DNA of 64,000 nucleotides from Pseudomonas sp. 10-1B (GTDB lineage: Bacteria > Pseudomonadota > Gammaproteobacteria > Pseudomonadales > Pseudomonadaceae). Positions within the stretch are counted from its first letter, which is position 1. Every line of letters starts with the position of its first letter. The notes under the pieces are model-generated. The model was given only the letters and a program-made list of their open reading frames with translations. It was not told the DNA's origin and made no database searches. Below are positions 32,967 to 41,807 of this stretch, in pieces. The stretch is from contig NZ_JYKS01000041.1 in the NCBI RefSeq assembly GCF_000935045.1, forward strand, positions 39,683 through 103,682. The letters run 5' to 3'. The position numbers and the translations under genes were made by a program.

Positions 32967-33887
32967 ATGAGCGCTAGGCACTTTCTCTCCCTGCTGGATT
33001 TCACCACCGACGAATTGCTCGGTGTGATCCGCCGAGGCATCGAGCTGAAGGACCTGCGCAAGCGCGGCGTGCTGTTCGAGCCACTGAAGAGCCGCGTGCT
33101 GGGCATGATCTTCGAAAAATCCTCGACGCGTACCCGCGTGTCGTTCGAAGCCGGCATGATCCAGCTCGGCGGCCAGGCTATCTTCCTGTCCCCGCGCGAC
33201 ACCCAGCTGGGCCGTGGCGAACCGATCGGCGACAGCGCCATCGTGCTGTCGAGCATGCTCGACGTGGTGATGATCCGTACCCACGCCCACAGCACCCTGA
33301 CCGAGTTCGCCGCCAAATCCCGCGTACCGGTGATCAATGCCCTGTCCGACGAATCGCACCCGTGCCAGTTGCTGGCCGACATGCAAACCTTCCTCGAACA
33401 CCGCGGCTCGATTCAGGGCAAGACCGTGGCCTGGATCGGCGACGGCTTCAACATGTGCAACTCGTATATCGAGGCGGCCAAGCAGTTCGACTTCCAGCTG
33501 CGCATCGCCTGCCCGGAAGGTTACGAACCGGAACCGCGCTTCATGGCCATTGGCGGCGACCGCGTGCAGATCGTCCGCGACCCGAAGGAAGCCGTGCGTG
33601 GCGCCCACCTGGTGACCACGGATGTCTGGACTTCCATGGGCCAGGAAGAGGAAACTGCACGGCGCCTGGCGCATTTCGCGCCTTACCAGGTCACCCGCGA
33701 ACTGCTCGACCTGGCGGCACCCGACGCCCTGTTCATGCACTGCCTGCCCGCCCATCGCGGCGAGGAAATCAGCCATGACCTGCTCGACGACCCACGTTCG
33801 GTCGCCTGGGACCAGGCTGAAAACCGCCTGCATGCACAGAAGGCCCTTCTCGAATTCCTTGTAGAACCGGCTTACCACCACGCATGA
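32967..33887 (+). CDS. argF: Ornithine carbamoyltransferase
   Basis: This 306-residue enzyme forms citrulline from ornithine and carbamoyl phosphate. SSTRTRVSFE (about 52-61) binds carbamoyl phosphate, DESHPCQLLAD and HCLPAHRGEE are the ornithine-side motifs. Length matches the anabolic enzyme. Its stop overlaps the start of an ABC transporter ATPase, so the two are coupled. argG lies about 8 kb away on the other strand. Confidence 0.96.
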   Translation: MSARHFLSLLDFTTDELLGVIRRGIELKDLRKRGVLFEPLKSRVLGMIFEKSSTRTRVSFEAGMIQLGGQAIFLSPRDTQLGRGEPIGDSAIVLSSMLDVVMIRTHAHSTLTEFAAKSRVPVINALSDESHPCQLLADMQTFLEHRGSIQGKTVAWIGDGFNMCNSYIEAAKQFDFQLRIACPEGYEPEPRFMAIGGDRVQIVRDPKEAVRGAHLVTTDVWTSMGQEEETARRLAHFAPYQVTRELLDLAAPDALFMHCLPAHRGEEISHDLLDDPRSVAWDQAENRLHAQKALLEFLVEPAYHHA

Positions 33888-34993
33888 GTCAACCCCTACT
33901 GCTCAACCTGCGCAACCTCGCCTGCGGCTATGGCGACCAGCGCATCGTCCAAAACCTCAACCTGCACCTGAACGCAGGCGACATTGGTTGCCTGCTGGGT
34001 TCATCCGGTTGCGGCAAGACCACCACCCTGCGCGCCATCGCCGGTTTCGAGCCGGTACACGAAGGCGAGATCCAACTGGCCGGCGAGGTCATTTCCCGGG
34101 CCGGCTTCACCCTGGCCCCGGAAAAGCGCCGCATCGGCATGGTGTTCCAGGACTACGCCCTGTTCCCGCACCTGACCGTGGCGCAGAACATTGCCTTCGG
34201 CATCGCCAAGCACCCACGCCAGGCCGCAGTGATCGAAGAAATGCTGGAGCTGGTCAAGCTCGGTGGCCTGGGCGGGCGTTACCCGCACGAACTCTCTGGT
34301 GGCCAGCAGCAGCGGGTCGCCCTGGCCCGGGCGCTGGCGCCCGAGCCGCAGTTGCTGCTGCTCGACGAGCCGTTCTCCAACCTCGACGTGGAACTGCGCC
34401 GGCGCCTGAGCCATGAGGTTCGCGACATCCTCAAGAGCCGTGGCACCAGCGCCATCCTGGTGACCCATGACCAGGAAGAAGCCTTTGCCGTCAGCGACCA
34501 GGTCGGTGTGTTCAAGGAAGGCCGCCTGGAGCAGTGGGATACCCCCTACAACCTTTACCACGAACCGCAGACGCCGTTCGTGGCCAGCTTCATTGGCCAA
34601 GGGTATTTTATCCGTGGGCAAATGAGCAGCCATGAGGCGGTCAACACCGAGCTGGGTGAACTGCGCGGCAACCGCGCCTACATCATGGCGCCGGGCAGTT
34701 CGGTGGATGTGCTGCTGCGCCCCGACGATATCGTGCATGCGCCGGATAGCACGCTGCAGGCGAACGTCATCGGCAAGAGTTTCCTCGGGGCATCGACGCT
34801 CTACCGTTTGCAACTGCCCACCGGCAGCCAGCTGGAAGCGATCTTCCCTAGCCATAACGACCATCAGGTGGGTGAGGATGTGGGGATTGCAGTGAAGGCC
34901 GATCACCTGGTGCTGTTCCCGGTGCCGGGCAGTGTTGCGGCGCAGTTGCCGCGACCTGAAAACGGCGTTCGGCGGTACAGTTCAGCGACCTGA
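33884..34993 (+). CDS. ABC transporter ATP-binding protein (FbpC/PotA-like)
   Basis: This 369-residue ATPase has Walker A GSSGCGKTT (38-46), signature LSGGQQQR, Walker B LLLLDEP and a His switch VTHDQEEA. A C-terminal TOBE-type domain (about 250-350) with VLLRPDDIV places it with Fe(III), polyamine or spermidine importers (CUT1/FbpC-like). No permease or binding protein gene is next to it, so it is an orphan ATPase. It overlaps argF by 4 nt, an odd pairing that may mean arginine-linked control or just gene packing. Confidence 0.88.
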   Translation: MSQPLLLNLRNLACGYGDQRIVQNLNLHLNAGDIGCLLGSSGCGKTTTLRAIAGFEPVHEGEIQLAGEVISRAGFTLAPEKRRIGMVFQDYALFPHLTVAQNIAFGIAKHPRQAAVIEEMLELVKLGGLGGRYPHELSGGQQQRVALARALAPEPQLLLLDEPFSNLDVELRRRLSHEVRDILKSRGTSAILVTHDQEEAFAVSDQVGVFKEGRLEQWDTPYNLYHEPQTPFVASFIGQGYFIRGQMSSHEAVNTELGELRGNRAYIMAPGSSVDVLLRPDDIVHAPDSTLQANVIGKSFLGASTLYRLQLPTGSQLEAIFPSHNDHQVGEDVGIAVKADHLVLFPVPGSVAAQLPRPENGVRRYSSAT

Positions 34994-35005
34994 TTTGAAA
35001 TCCCG

Positions 35006-35222
35006 GGGGCCGCTTTGCGGCCCTTTCGCCGGCAAGCCAGCTCCCACAGGATCACCACAGGACAGGAAGATCGCGCTGTACCTGTGGGAGCAACTGTCTT
35101 GTATTGCCTGGACTGGCCTCATCGCCGGCAAGCCACATACAGACACTGCACAGGCCTTGAGGCTGATGCGGTCCATGTGGGAGCTGGCTTGCCGGCGAAA
35201 GGGCTGCAAAGCAGCCCCAACA
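35006..35222. repeat. REP-type repeat cluster
   Basis: Several REP cores in both orientations (tcgccggcaagccagctccc, gtgggagctggcttgccggc). Bases 35083-35134 are identical over 52 nt to 38426-38477 beside glpK. The cluster fills the gap between the ABC ATPase and ybaK. Confidence 0.85.
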
Positions 35223-35225
35223 ATC

Positions 35226-35696
35226 TCAGCCCCTGCCGATCCCGGCAAATTTGCCCTGGGTATGTTCGGCCAGCACCACTGCGGCCAACTCCACTTCCAG
35301 CCCACGCCGCCCGGCGCTGACATGAATGGTTGCAAAACCCTGCGCCGAGTCGTCGATAAAGGTCCGCAGGCGTTTCTTCTGCCCCAGCGGGCTGATCCCG
35401 CCCACCAAGTAACCCGTAGCCCGCTGCGCCACCGCTGGGTCGGCCATCTCGCACTTCTTCACCCCGGCAGCTTGGGCCAGGGCCTTGAGGTCCAGCGTGC
35501 CTACCACAGGTACCACCGCCACCAGCAACTCCCCTTTCTCACTGCTCGCCAGCAAGGTCTTGAACACTTGCTGCGGGTCGAGCCCAAGCTTTTCCGCCGC
35601 TTCCAGGCCGTATGAGGCCGACTTGGGGTCATGTTCGTAACTGTGCACACGGTGCTCGGCGCGATGCTTCTTCAACAGGTCTAGGGCGGGGGTCAT
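35226..35696 (-). CDS. ybaK: Cys-tRNA(Pro)/Cys-tRNA(Cys) deacylase YbaK-like
   Basis: This 156-residue INS-family editing protein has the key lysine in QQVFKTLLAS (about 46) and the GGISPLGQKKR substrate loop. It hydrolyses cysteine wrongly attached to tRNA(Pro) by ProRS, together with ProRS and tRNA. Length matches E. coli YbaK. It is convergent with the ABC ATPase. Confidence 0.9.
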   Translation of the reverse strand: MTPALDLLKKHRAEHRVHSYEHDPKSASYGLEAAEKLGLDPQQVFKTLLASSEKGELLVAVVPVVGTLDLKALAQAAGVKKCEMADPAVAQRATGYLVGGISPLGQKKRLRTFIDDSAQGFATIHVSAGRRGLEVELAAVVLAEHTQGKFAGIGRG

Positions 35697-35843
35697 GCAA
35701 AGGCTCCGGTCTGGGACGGCTCGGCGGCTACTTTAGGACAATTCCCACATCCCAGCCAGCGCATCGCAAATGCGCCCCTCTAGGACACGGATCTGCGCCT
35801 GAAATTAGCGCCCATATCGTGACTGACCGTTCACTTTCGACCT

Positions 35844-35872
35844 TTGACATCAGCGTTTCTTGTCTATATTTT
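35844..35872 (+). promoter_or_regulatory. Candidate glpF promoter
   Basis: TTGACA at 35844 with a TATTTT at 35867 (17 nt spacing) or TATATT at 35865 (15 nt). A TTTTTTCGTTTCTGAA stretch just downstream resembles half of a GlpR site. Visual match only. Confidence 0.45.
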
Positions 35873-35890
35873 TTCGTTTCTGAATAAGTG

Positions 35891-35909
35891 ATGCACTTTT
35901 AAGGTGCAT
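35891..35909. promoter_or_regulatory. Dyad in the glpF leader
   Basis: ATGCAC-N7-GTGCAT, perfect 6+6 inverted repeat about 90 nt before glpF. It could be an operator or an mRNA stem; no regulator can be named. Confidence 0.4.
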
Positions 35910-35999
35910 TTCCTACATCTGCCCGGGGTCAATGGGGATAGACACCGGGCCTTGCTGTCGAGCGCCACGCGCCTCACAACAAAAAAAACGAGGTCATAC

Positions 36000-36851
36000 A
36001 TGACGACTGCTCTACGCCAACCCACACTGTCCAGCCAATGCCTGGCCGAGTTCCTCGGCACTGCCCTGCTCATTTTCTTCGGGACCGGCTGCGTCGCCGC
36101 GCTCAAGGTCGCGGGCGCCAGTTTCGGCCTGTGGGAAATCAGTATCATCTGGGGCGTGGGCGTCAGCATGGCGATCTACCTCACCGCCGGCATTTCCGGC
36201 GCGCACCTGAACCCGGCCGTGAGCATCGCCCTCACCCTGTTCGCCGGTTTCGACAAGCGCAAGCTGCCCTTCTACATGCTGGCCCAGGTATGCGGCGCAT
36301 TCTGTGGCGCGGCACTGGTCTACACCCTATACAGCAACCTGTTCTTCGATTTCGAACAAACCCACGCCATGCTGCGCGGTAGCGAAACCAGCCTCGAGCT
36401 GGCTTCGGTGTTTTCCACCTACCCGCACCCGTCGCTGTCCACCGGCCAGGCATTCCTGGTCGAAGTGGTGATCACCGCCATCCTGATGGCCGTGATCATG
36501 GCCCTGACCGATGACAACAACGGCCTGCCACGTGGTGCCATGGCACCGCTGCTGATCGGCCTGCTGATCGCCGTGATCGGCAGCGCCATGGGCCCGCTGA
36601 CCGGCTTTGCCATGAACCCGGCCCGTGATTTCGGGCCAAAACTCATGACCTTCCTGGCCGGTTGGGGCGAAATCGCTTTCACTGGTGGCCGGGACATTCC
36701 TTATTTCCTGGTTCCGGTGTTCGCACCGATCCTTGGCGCCTGCCTGGGGGCCGCGACCTATCGCGGCCTTATCGCCCGCAACCTGCCAATGGCGCCCGCC
36801 GCGAACCCTGAGACAAATGACAATCGCCAGGGCGATACTCAAGTCAATTGA
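36000..36851 (+). CDS. glpF: Glycerol uptake facilitator (aquaglyceroporin)
   Basis: This 283-residue membrane protein has six helices and two half-helices with the aquaporin signatures GAHLNPAVS and GFAMNPARDFGPK; the Asp after the second NPA is typical of glycerol channels. It lets glycerol diffuse into the cell. ATG 36000 has GAGGTC upstream. glpK follows 51 nt later, so they form one unit. Confidence 0.95.
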   Translation: MTTALRQPTLSSQCLAEFLGTALLIFFGTGCVAALKVAGASFGLWEISIIWGVGVSMAIYLTAGISGAHLNPAVSIALTLFAGFDKRKLPFYMLAQVCGAFCGAALVYTLYSNLFFDFEQTHAMLRGSETSLELASVFSTYPHPSLSTGQAFLVEVVITAILMAVIMALTDDNNGLPRGAMAPLLIGLLIAVIGSAMGPLTGFAMNPARDFGPKLMTFLAGWGEIAFTGGRDIPYFLVPVFAPILGACLGAATYRGLIARNLPMAPAANPETNDNRQGDTQVN

Positions 36852-36902
36852 TGCCGGCATCATGCCCAGCCCTGACCCCCTATTCTTGCAAGGCCTACGA
36901 CC

Positions 36903-38402
36903 ATGACAGACACCCAGGATAAGAACTACATCATCGCCCTGGACCAGGGCACCACCAGTTCGCGGGCCATCATTTTCGACCGCGACGCCAACGTGGTTGG
37001 CACCTCCCAGCGCGAGTTCGCCCAGCATTACCCGCAGGCTGGCTGGGTCGAGCACGACCCGATGGAAATCTTCGCCACGCAGAGCGCGACCATGGTCGAG
37101 GCCTTGGCCCAGGCGGGCATCAGCCACGCCCAGGTCGCCGCACTGGGCATCACCAACCAGCGCGAAACCACCGTGGTGTGGGACAAGGAAAGCGGCCGAC
37201 CGGTGTACAACGCCATCGTCTGGCAGTGCCGCCGCAGCACCGAGATCTGCGCCCAGCTCAAGCGCGACGGCCATGAAGACTACATTCGCGAAACCACCGG
37301 CCTGGTCACCGACCCCTATTTCTCCGGCACCAAGCTGAAGTGGATCCTTGACAACGTCGAAGGTGCCCGCGAACGCGCCGAGCGTGGCGAACTGCTCTTC
37401 GGCACCATCGATACCTGGCTGATCTGGAAATTCTCCGGTGGCAAGGTGCATGTCACCGACTACACCAACGCCTCGCGCACACTGATGTTCAACATCCACA
37501 GCCTGCAGTGGGACGACAAGCTGCTGGAAATCCTTGGCATCCCACGGCAGATGCTGCCCGAGGTGCGGCCCTCCTCCGAGGTGTACGGCCACACCAAGAG
37601 CGGCATTGCCATTGCTGGCATCGCAGGGGACCAGCAGTCGGCGCTGTTCGGCCAGATGTGCGTGGAACCGGGCCAGGCCAAGAATACCTATGGCACCGGT
37701 TGCTTCCTGCTGATGAACACCGGCGACCAGGCGGTGAAGTCGTCCCATGGCCTGCTTACCACCATCGCCTGCGGCCCGCGTGGCGAAGTGGCCTATGCGC
37801 TGGAAGGCGCGGTGTTCAACGGTGGCTCCACCGTGCAGTGGCTGCGTGACGAGCTGAAGATCGTCAACGACGCACTGGATACCGAATACTTCGCCAGCAA
37901 GGTCAAGGACAGCAATGGCGTGTACCTGGTACCGGCCTTCACCGGCCTGGGGGCCCCGTACTGGGATCCGTATGCCCGTGGCGCGTTGTTCGGCCTGACC
38001 CGTGGGGTGAAGGTGGACCACATCATCCGTGCCGCGCTGGAGTCGATCGCCTACCAGACCCGCGACGTGCTCGACGCCATGCAGCAGGACTGCGGCCAGC
38101 GCCTGTCCGAGCTGCGCGTGGACGGTGGTGCGGTGGCCAACAACTTCCTCATGCAGTTCCAGGCAGACATCCTCGGCACCTGCGTGGAGCGGCCGAAGAT
38201 GCGCGAAACCACGGCCCTGGGTGCGGCCTACCTGGCGGGCCTGGCCTGTGGCTTCTGGAGCGGCCTGGACGAGCTGCGCGACAAGGCGATCATCGAGCGT
38301 GAGTTCAGCCCGCAGCTGGATGAAACGCAGAAAGAGAAGTTGTATGCCGGCTGGAAAAAGGCGGTCGACCGTACCCGTGACTGGGAAGATCACGAGGCCT
38401 GA
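36903..38402 (+). CDS. glpK: Glycerol kinase
   Basis: This 499-residue FGGY kinase makes glycerol-3-phosphate from glycerol and ATP. DQGTTSSRAIIFD (N-terminal phosphate loop), GITNQRETTVVWDK and GTGCFLLMNTG (ATP site) are all present. Trapping phosphorylated glycerol gives the inducer for GlpR. It lies directly after glpF. Confidence 0.97.
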   Translation: MTDTQDKNYIIALDQGTTSSRAIIFDRDANVVGTSQREFAQHYPQAGWVEHDPMEIFATQSATMVEALAQAGISHAQVAALGITNQRETTVVWDKESGRPVYNAIVWQCRRSTEICAQLKRDGHEDYIRETTGLVTDPYFSGTKLKWILDNVEGARERAERGELLFGTIDTWLIWKFSGGKVHVTDYTNASRTLMFNIHSLQWDDKLLEILGIPRQMLPEVRPSSEVYGHTKSGIAIAGIAGDQQSALFGQMCVEPGQAKNTYGTGCFLLMNTGDQAVKSSHGLLTTIACGPRGEVAYALEGAVFNGGSTVQWLRDELKIVNDALDTEYFASKVKDSNGVYLVPAFTGLGAPYWDPYARGALFGLTRGVKVDHIIRAALESIAYQTRDVLDAMQQDCGQRLSELRVDGGAVANNFLMQFQADILGTCVERPKMRETTALGAAYLAGLACGFWSGLDELRDKAIIEREFSPQLDETQKEKLYAGWKKAVDRTRDWEDHEA

Positions 38403-38425
38403 TTTTTCCTGACCTGCGGCACGCT

Positions 38426-38552
38426 TGTGGGAGCAACTGTCTTGTATTGCCTGGACTGGCCTCATCGCCGGCAAGCCGGCTCCCACAGGTACTGTGCAGG
38501 TTTCGGGCTCCCGCCATACCTGTGGGAGCGGGCATGCCCGCGAACACCGGCA
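38426..38552. repeat. REP-type repeat cluster with a 52-nt copy shared with 35083-35134
   Basis: TGTGGGAGCAACTGTCTTGT starts a 52-nt stretch identical to the one at 35083. It is followed by facing REP cores (gccggcaagccggctcccac and tgtgggagcgggcatgcccg), between glpK and glpR. Confidence 0.85.
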
Positions 38553-38711
38553 GAGCCGGTGCCATGTACCGCGCTGGACTCTTCGCCGGCACAGGCCAGG
38601 AAACAGAGGTAAGACCGTCACTCCGCGCAGTGCCCCCGATAGTCCACTGGCCGTCATCCGCGTCCTACGGCATCATTGCAGAATTTGTCCGGCTGCCCCA
38701 AAGGACCGCCC

Positions 38712-39467
38712 ATGAATCTGCCCCCCCGCCAACAACAAATCCTCGAACTGGTGCGCGAACGCGGCTACGTCAGTATCGAAGAAATGGCGCAGCTGTTCGT
38801 CGTCACCCCGCAAACCATCCGGCGCGACATCAACCAGCTCGCCGAGCTCAACCTGCTGCGCCGTTACCACGGTGGCGCGGCCTACGATTCGAGCGTCGAG
38901 AACACTGCCTACGCGATGCGCGCCGACCAGATGCGCGACGAAAAGCAACGCATCGCCGAAGCCGTGGCCCGGCAGATTCCCGACCATGCCTCGCTGTTCA
39001 TCAACATAGGCACCACTACCGAATCCATCGCCCGGGCGTTGCTCAACCACAATCACCTGAAAGTCATCACCAACAACCTGCATGTGGCCGCGATTCTCGC
39101 TGCCAAGGATGATTTCGAGGTGCTGGTGGCAGGCGGCACGGTACGTCGCGATGGCGGCGTGGTCGGCCAGGCCAGCGTCGATTTCATCAACCAGTTCAAG
39201 GTCGATTTCGCCCTGGTGGGTATCAGCGGCATTGATGAAGACGGCAGCCTGCTCGACTTCGACTACCAGGAAGTGCGGGTATCCCAGGCCATCATCGCCA
39301 ATGCCCGGCAAGTGGTCCTCGCCGCCGACTCCAGCAAGTTCGGGCGCAATGCCATGGTGCGCCTGGGCTCGATCAGCCTGGTCGACTGCCTGGTGACCGA
39401 CCAGGCGCCTGCCCCTGCCCTTACCCAGTTGTTGAATCAGTACAAGATCCGGCTTGAGGTGGTGTGA
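38712..39467 (+). CDS. glpR: Glycerol-3-phosphate regulon repressor (DeoR family)
   Basis: This 251-residue DeoR-type repressor has an N-terminal HTH (about 5-55; YVSIEEMAQLFVVTPQTIRRDI) and a sugar-phosphate-binding domain with NIGTTTES. It represses the glp genes until glycerol-3-phosphate is present. The start at 38712 has AAGGA 7 nt upstream; an in-frame TTG 36 nt before is less likely. It is between glpK and glpD, the pseudomonad order. Confidence 0.94.
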   Translation: MNLPPRQQQILELVRERGYVSIEEMAQLFVVTPQTIRRDINQLAELNLLRRYHGGAAYDSSVENTAYAMRADQMRDEKQRIAEAVARQIPDHASLFINIGTTTESIARALLNHNHLKVITNNLHVAAILAAKDDFEVLVAGGTVRRDGGVVGQASVDFINQFKVDFALVGISGIDEDGSLLDFDYQEVRVSQAIIANARQVVLAADSSKFGRNAMVRLGSISLVDCLVTDQAPAPALTQLLNQYKIRLEVV

Positions 39468-39473
39468 GGGGCT

Positions 39474-39778
39474 GACAGGTGCTTGCCGCAACATTTTCAG
39501 CGCCAGTGAGATCGAGCGCCGCCCGCGCGGCGCATCGCCGGCAAGCCAGCTCCTACATCTGTTTCGGGCCAGTTACTCCTGCTTCCTCCGCACTCGCGCC
39601 GTTGTCGCATGGCTGGAGATTGATGGGGTAACGGTGGCGATACATTCGATATCGAAGGGGATGAACCAGGCGGGCAGCGGTGACCGCACAGGAGTGATTG
39701 GCCCGAAACAGATGTGGGAGCCGGCTTGCCGGCGATGCGCCGCGCGGGCGGCGCTCGATCTCCCAGGCGCCACACCTC
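39474..39778. repeat. Composite ~300-bp repeat element, copy 2
   Basis: Same structure as the element at 24960-25262 but in opposite orientation: inverted arms with GAGATCGAGCGCCGCCCGCG, REP core and ATCTGTTTCGGGCCAGT around a ~130-nt centre. It fills most of the 474-nt glpR-glpD spacer; the rest (39779-39941) is the AT-rich glpD promoter region. Confidence 0.85.
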
Positions 39779-39879
39779 TCAAACAGATCACCAAAAATTT
39801 TCGTAATTGTTCATTTCATTGTCATCCGATCAGTTTTTTCTATAAAGACTGACTAGCGACTGGCTTTCTGTTGCGCTAG

Positions 39880-39916
39880 TATTTTCGAAAACGAACACAA
39901 ATGTTCATATTCGATC
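39880..39916. promoter_or_regulatory. Candidate GlpR operators upstream of glpD
   Basis: TATTTTCGAAAACGAACACA fits the enterobacterial GlpR consensus well, and overlaps GAACA-N4-TGTTC (39893-39906), a perfect dyad, then ATATTCGAT. The tract ends about 26 nt before the glpD start. Inference from consensus. Confidence 0.6.
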
Positions 39917-39941
39917 TGAGCAGCACCAGGAGGCCTTGCCC

Positions 39942-41480
39942 GTGTCCCAGCCCGTTTCGTCCCAGCCATCGCTCGCCGACTGCTATGATCTCGCCGTGAT
40001 CGGCGGTGGCATCAATGGTGTGGGCATCGCTGCCGACGCCGCTGGGCGCGGCCTCAAGGTCTTGCTCTGCGAAAAGGACGACCTGGCCCAGCACACCTCG
40101 TCAGCCAGCAGCAAACTGATCCACGGCGGCCTGCGCTACCTGGAGCACTACGAATTCCGCCTGGTGCGCGAAGCGCTGGCCGAACGTGAGGTGCTGCTGG
40201 CCAAGGCGCCGCACATCGTCAAGCCGATGCGCTTCGTACTGCCGCACCGCCCGCACCTGCGCCCGGCCTGGATGATCCGCGCCGGCCTGTTCCTGTATGA
40301 CCACCTGGGCAAGCGCAAGCGCCTGGGCGCCTCGCGCAGCCTGCGCTTCGGCCCGGGCTACCCGCTCAAGCCGCAGATCACCCGTGGTTTCGAATACGCC
40401 GACTGCGCCGTCGACGATGCGCGCCTGGTGGTGCTGAATGCCATGGCCGCTCGTGAACACGGCGCGCGTATCCTTACCCGCACCCGCTGCCTGCGCGCCG
40501 AGCGCGTGGATGGCCTGTGGCAAGTGGAACTGCTGCACGCCGACGGCAGCCTGCAAAGCATTCGCGCACGCGCCTTGGTCAACGCTGCCGGCCCGTGGGT
40601 CGCCAGCTTCATCAAGGACGACCTCAAGCTCGACGCCCCTTATGGCATCCGCCTGATCCAGGGCAGCCACCTCATCGTGCCGCGCCTGTACGAGGGCGAG
40701 CACGCCTATATCCTGCAGAACGAAGACCAGCGCATCGTCTTCTGCATTCCCTACCTTGACCGCTTCACCCTGATCGGCACCACCGACCGCGAATACAGTG
40801 GCGACCCGGCCCAGGTGCCGATTACCGAGGGCGAGACCGAATACCTGCTCAAGGTGGTCAACGAGCACTTCAACCATCAACTCGACCGTGCTGACATCCT
40901 GCACACCTACTCTGGCGTGCGACCACTGTGCAACGACGAGTCGGATAACCCATCGGCAGTCACCCGCGACTACACCCTGGCCCTGTCTGCCGGCGAAGGC
41001 CAGCCGCCACTGCTGTCGGTGTTCGGCGGCAAGCTCACCACTTATCGCAAGCTGGCCGAGTCGGCGATGGCCGAACTGAAGCCATTCTTCACCCAGATGC
41101 GCGGCAGTTGGACCGCCACGGCGCCACTGCCAGGCGGCGAAAACATGACAACCGTGCAAGCGCTGGTCGACGCGCTGCTGGCCCGTTGTGGCTGGTTGCC
41201 GGTGGATATCGCCAAACGCTGGGTACTGACCTATGGCAGCCGTGTGTGGCGCTTGCTCGATGGCGTGCATGGCCCGGAAGACCTTGGGCAAGCCATCGGT
41301 GGCGGGTTGTTCACCCGCGAGGTGGACTACCTGTGCAATGAAGAATGGGCAATCGGTGCCGACGATATCTTGTGGCGCCGCACCAAGCTTGGCCTGTTCA
41401 CCAGCGCAACCGAGCAACAAGCCTTGCGCGACTATCTGCAGCAGGCCTCCTGCAACCGGGCTCCGGTACAAGCCGCCTGA
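39942..41480 (+). CDS. glpD: Glycerol-3-phosphate dehydrogenase (aerobic, FAD)
   Basis: This 512-residue membrane-associated flavoenzyme oxidises glycerol-3-phosphate to DHAP, passing electrons to the quinone pool. The FAD loop VIGGGINGVGIA is at the N-terminus, SSKLIHGGLRYLE and FGGKLTTYRKLAE are family blocks. GTG 39942 is chosen because AGGAGG lies 8 nt upstream; an in-frame TTG 6 nt earlier is too close to it. Confidence 0.95.
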   Translation: MSQPVSSQPSLADCYDLAVIGGGINGVGIAADAAGRGLKVLLCEKDDLAQHTSSASSKLIHGGLRYLEHYEFRLVREALAEREVLLAKAPHIVKPMRFVLPHRPHLRPAWMIRAGLFLYDHLGKRKRLGASRSLRFGPGYPLKPQITRGFEYADCAVDDARLVVLNAMAAREHGARILTRTRCLRAERVDGLWQVELLHADGSLQSIRARALVNAAGPWVASFIKDDLKLDAPYGIRLIQGSHLIVPRLYEGEHAYILQNEDQRIVFCIPYLDRFTLIGTTDREYSGDPAQVPITEGETEYLLKVVNEHFNHQLDRADILHTYSGVRPLCNDESDNPSAVTRDYTLALSAGEGQPPLLSVFGGKLTTYRKLAESAMAELKPFFTQMRGSWTATAPLPGGENMTTVQALVDALLARCGWLPVDIAKRWVLTYGSRVWRLLDGVHGPEDLGQAIGGGLFTREVDYLCNEEWAIGADDILWRRTKLGLFTSATEQQALRDYLQQASCNRAPVQAA

Positions 41481-41566
41481 TAACCCCCTGGCCCGGCGCC
41501 CCGGGCCAGCCACCCACAGCCTCAACTGGTTCAAGCCTTCCTACTGGCCTACCGCCACAATACGCA

Positions 41567-41615
41567 TTCGGATTTCCGAACATCAGCGCGCAATCCGTTC
41601 GGCAAACCGTCCGAA
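41567..41615 (+). promoter_or_regulatory. AauR upstream activator sites
   Basis: TTCGGATTTCCGAA (41567-41580) is an exact match to the reported AauR motif TTCGG-N4-CCGAA. A second, degenerate copy with wider spacing (TTCGG-N8-CCGAA) lies at 41598-41615. They sit about 75-120 nt upstream of the -24/-12 promoter, the normal place for an enhancer-binding regulator. Confidence 0.8.
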
Positions 41616-41686
41616 ATACAGCGTCATATCTCGTACAAGAAAGATTAATCCCCAGCAATTTCGCAGCGTTATGATCAATATCAGGG

Positions 41687-41704
41687 CTTGGCACGACTCA
41701 TGCT
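41687..41704 (+). promoter_or_regulatory. Sigma-54 (-24/-12) promoter of aatJ
   Basis: CTTGGCACGACTCATGCT has the GG and GC dinucleotides exactly 10 nt apart, with the TGGCAC context complete. It lies about 105 nt before aatJ. Confidence 0.85.
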
Positions 41705-41807
41705 CTACACTTGGAAGTCGAATGCACTCCGCTTCTTGCTGTATTCGTTGAACGAAAGAGTCCGCCAACGGCTCCATAAAAAAAACAAACATGTCGAGGA
41801 AAATTTG

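Larger units (their letters stand above)
41481..41807. other. Regulatory spacer upstream of aatJ
   Basis: These 327 nt hold the activator sites and sigma-54 promoter listed separately and a ~100-nt leader. An open frame reads upstream from aatJ but lacks a ribosome site. Nothing else coding is visible. Confidence 0.6.

Noticed and set aside
36327..38657. Very long minus-strand frame opposite glpF/glpK
   Set aside because: It is the mirror of two well-supported genes and reads through a REP cluster; composition artefact.
39454..39852. Small protein in the composite repeat at glpR-glpD
   Set aside because: A similar frame appears in copy 1 only because the DNA element is shared; frames differ in length and have no ribosome site.
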